This document shows, piece after piece, positions 24,382-25,832 of a stretch of 25,832 nucleotides of DNA. Position numbers and translations under genes: made by a program. This stretch comes from CAZJOD01 sp964547525 (GTDB lineage Bacteria; Bacillota; Clostridia; JAAYHZ01): positions 1-25,832 of the forward strand of contig CAZJOD010000039.1 in assembly GCA_964547525.1 (NCBI GenBank), written 5' to 3'. How positions within the stretch are numbered: the first letter of the stretch is position 1; each line of letters starts with the position of its first letter. The notes beneath the pieces were generated by a model that was not told where the DNA came from, made no database searches, and saw only the letters and a list, made by a program, of their open reading frames with translations.

Positions 24382-25689
24382 ATGGAAAGTATGCCTTTAA
24401 ATAAAATAGCAGGTAGCAAAAGAGTCTTAAGTATCGTCGAAAAAAGTGGCGATTTAGGGTACATTATTGTATTATTTTATTCGGTTTTTATTTTGATTTC
24501 ATCTTTTATTTTTAATACTCCAAGGGAAATTGCAGGCGGATTTTATAAATTGTTGCTTACTCCCGGAATCTTAATATCTGACTATATGAGTGTTTCAAAT
24601 GTAGGAGCGGCGTTTTTTAACAGTGGATTTCTTATGACCGTAGCTACAGTGTTGGCAAGGGTATATAGACTAAATATGAACGGACCTTTAATAGCTGCAA
24701 TTTTTACAGTTGGAGGGTTTGCTTTTTTTGGAAAGAACATATTTAATATAACGCCTATTCTTTTCGGTACTTTTTTATACTCGGTTGTAAAAAAAGAGAG
24801 CTTTGGCAAGTTTCTATTGATTGCTTTATTCGGTACGGCATTGGCACCTTTTGTCAGTCAATTGAGTTTCGGCTATGAATTGCCTTTACTATTAGGTTTG
24901 TTCTTAGGTGTAGTCTTAGGTATAGCCGCAGGTTTTATACTAACACCTATCGCAGGGCACACAGTAAAATTTCATCAGGGTTTTAACATATATAATGTCG
25001 GGTTTACGGCAGGTATTATAGGCACACTTTTTATGGCTATATTAAGAGGATTCGGTTTGGATAATGAACCGGTTATGATAGCTGCACAAGGCTACAACAT
25101 TACATTAGGAATTTATTTGACTGTTATGTTTTTATCGATGTTTACTATAGGGTACATATTAAATAAAGGTTTTAAAGGGTATGGTAATATTTTAAAAAAA
25201 TCAGGTCGCCTTGTTACAGACTTCGTTTCATCCGACGGTCTTGGATTGAGCTTAATTAATATGGGTGCTTTAGGATTATTGTCTACAGGTTATATTCTTT
25301 TAATCGGTGGAGAAATAAACGGTCCGAGTATAGGTGGTATTTTTACAATAGTGGGATTTGCGGCTTTTGGAAAGCATTTAAGAAATATTATGCCTATATT
25401 CATAGGAGTATATCTGGCGGCATATTTTAAAATATGGGAGGTTAATCATACCGGAGCCCTACTTGCCGCATTGTTCGGAACTACATTGGCGCCTATAGCC
25501 GGTCAATTCGGTTGGAAGATTGGTATTTTAGCGGGGTTTCTACATATGTCTTTAGTAATGAACGTGGGCTATTTACACGGAGGAATGAATTTATATAACA
25601 ACGGATTTTCGGGAGGAATTTTAGCGGTAATATTAGTACCTGTTATATTTGCATTTAGAAAGGTTGATGTAGGTGCAAAAAAAGAATAA
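24382..25689 (+). CDS. DUF1576-family integral membrane protein
   Basis: A 435-residue polytopic membrane protein I recognise as DUF1576, a Firmicute family without a known function. It is built of two repeats. The first has GFAFFGKNIFNITPILFG (112-129), LIALFGTALAPFVSQ (146-160) and FNIYNVGFTAGI (201-212). The second has GFAAFGKHLRNIMPIFIG (325-342), LAALFGTTLAPIAGQ (361-375) and MNLYNNGFSGGI (402-413). The paired order and the re-entrant-like G-T-x-L-A-P and Y-N-x-G-F motifs suggest an inverted- or tandem-repeat channel or transporter. About ten or more hydrophobic segments cover its length. A further gene starts 4 bases after the stop, so it is likely the first gene of an operon. Transport role is inferred from the fold pattern only. 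Confidence 0.85.
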   Translation: MESMPLNKIAGSKRVLSIVEKSGDLGYIIVLFYSVFILISSFIFNTPREIAGGFYKLLLTPGILISDYMSVSNVGAAFFNSGFLMTVATVLARVYRLNMNGPLIAAIFTVGGFAFFGKNIFNITPILFGTFLYSVVKKESFGKFLLIALFGTALAPFVSQLSFGYELPLLLGLFLGVVLGIAAGFILTPIAGHTVKFHQGFNIYNVGFTAGIIGTLFMAILRGFGLDNEPVMIAAQGYNITLGIYLTVMFLSMFTIGYILNKGFKGYGNILKKSGRLVTDFVSSDGLGLSLINMGALGLLSTGYILLIGGEINGPSIGGIFTIVGFAAFGKHLRNIMPIFIGVYLAAYFKIWEVNHTGALLAALFGTTLAPIAGQFGWKIGILAGFLHMSLVMNVGYLHGGMNLYNNGFSGGILAVILVPVIFAFRKVDVGAKKE

Positions 25690-25693
25690 ATTA

Positions 25694-25832
25694 ATGAAAC
25701 TCACAAGCGAGCTTATAGGTTATTGTTATGATATTGGAATGAAGGATATCAATGTTAATATAAAACAGGAAAATGATAAAGATATTATAACAATACAAGG
25801 TGAGGTTTTAAATCTGTCTGATAATCAGGTTA
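25694..25832 (+). CDS. 5' part of an unrecognised protein, cut by the window end
   Basis: An ATG at 25694 opens a frame of 46 codons that runs off the window: MKLTSELIGYCYDIGMKDIN, then a strand pair (VNIKQENDKDIITIQGEV). It starts 4 bases after the DUF1576 stop with no strong ribosome binding site, so translation is probably coupled. The alternating charged/hydrophobic strands look like a small soluble alpha/beta protein. I do not recognise it; the linkage suggests it works with the membrane protein. Confidence 0.6.
   Translation, partial: MKLTSELIGYCYDIGMKDINVNIKQENDKDIITIQGEVLNLSDNQV

Overview
The window is AT-rich bacterial DNA with strong Shine-Dalgarno sites and compact gene spacing. 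Its gene families (RsgA, DUF1576 membrane protein, NAT_N/GNAT_C acyltransferase, zincin_1 metallopeptidase, MutS-like ATPase relics, large intracellular heparinase II/III proteins) point to an anaerobic Clostridia-type Firmicute, probably near Lachnospirales. This is inferred from gene content, not from a marker gene. I see no tRNA, rRNA, CRISPR array, insertion sequence or prophage.

Layout. 1-4.2 kb: a gamma-glutamyltransferase-family gene whose C-terminal tail is frameshifted, a decayed stretch, a Nudix hydrolase and a GNAT-like acyltransferase. 4.2-7.5 kb: a short reading frame broken by a stop, rsgA, a collapsed amidohydrolase relic, and a membrane-anchored alpha/beta hydrolase ending in a bidirectional terminator. 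7.6-9.3 kb (minus strand): a small unknown protein and a six-helix membrane diguanylate cyclase. 9.6-12.4 kb (minus strand): a three-gene operon of a polysaccharide-deacetylase-like protein, a D-2-hydroxyacid dehydrogenase and an HpcH/HpaI aldolase. 12.7-15.8 kb (plus strand, divergent): a 1022-residue heparinase II/III-family protein. 16.2-19.1 kb: a zincin_1 metallopeptidase, then a two-gene unit of a PP2C-like phosphatase and a TIR-like protein with a long helical C-terminus. 19.3-19.8 kb: relics of a MutS-like ATPase with segments in swapped order. 19.9-24.1 kb (minus strand): a second, 1210-residue heparinase II/III protein followed by a flavodoxin. 24.4 kb to the end: a DUF1576 membrane protein and the start of another gene.

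How the genes may work together. The deacetylase-like protein, two signal-less heparinase-family proteins, the HpcH/HpaI aldolase and the 2-hydroxyacid dehydrogenase suggest intracellular breakdown of an imported acidic or acetylated oligosaccharide. The lyases would release unsaturated uronate, the aldolase would split a 2-keto-3-deoxy acid, and the dehydrogenase would adjust a keto/hydroxy acid. No transporter is in view and the substrate cannot be read from the sequence. The most interesting unit is the PP2C-like/TIR-like pair. It has its own consensus promoter and an intrinsic terminator overlapping the TIR stop codon, and looks like a self-contained signalling or defence module. Most long gaps hold decayed gene fragments, so the region has been losing genes.
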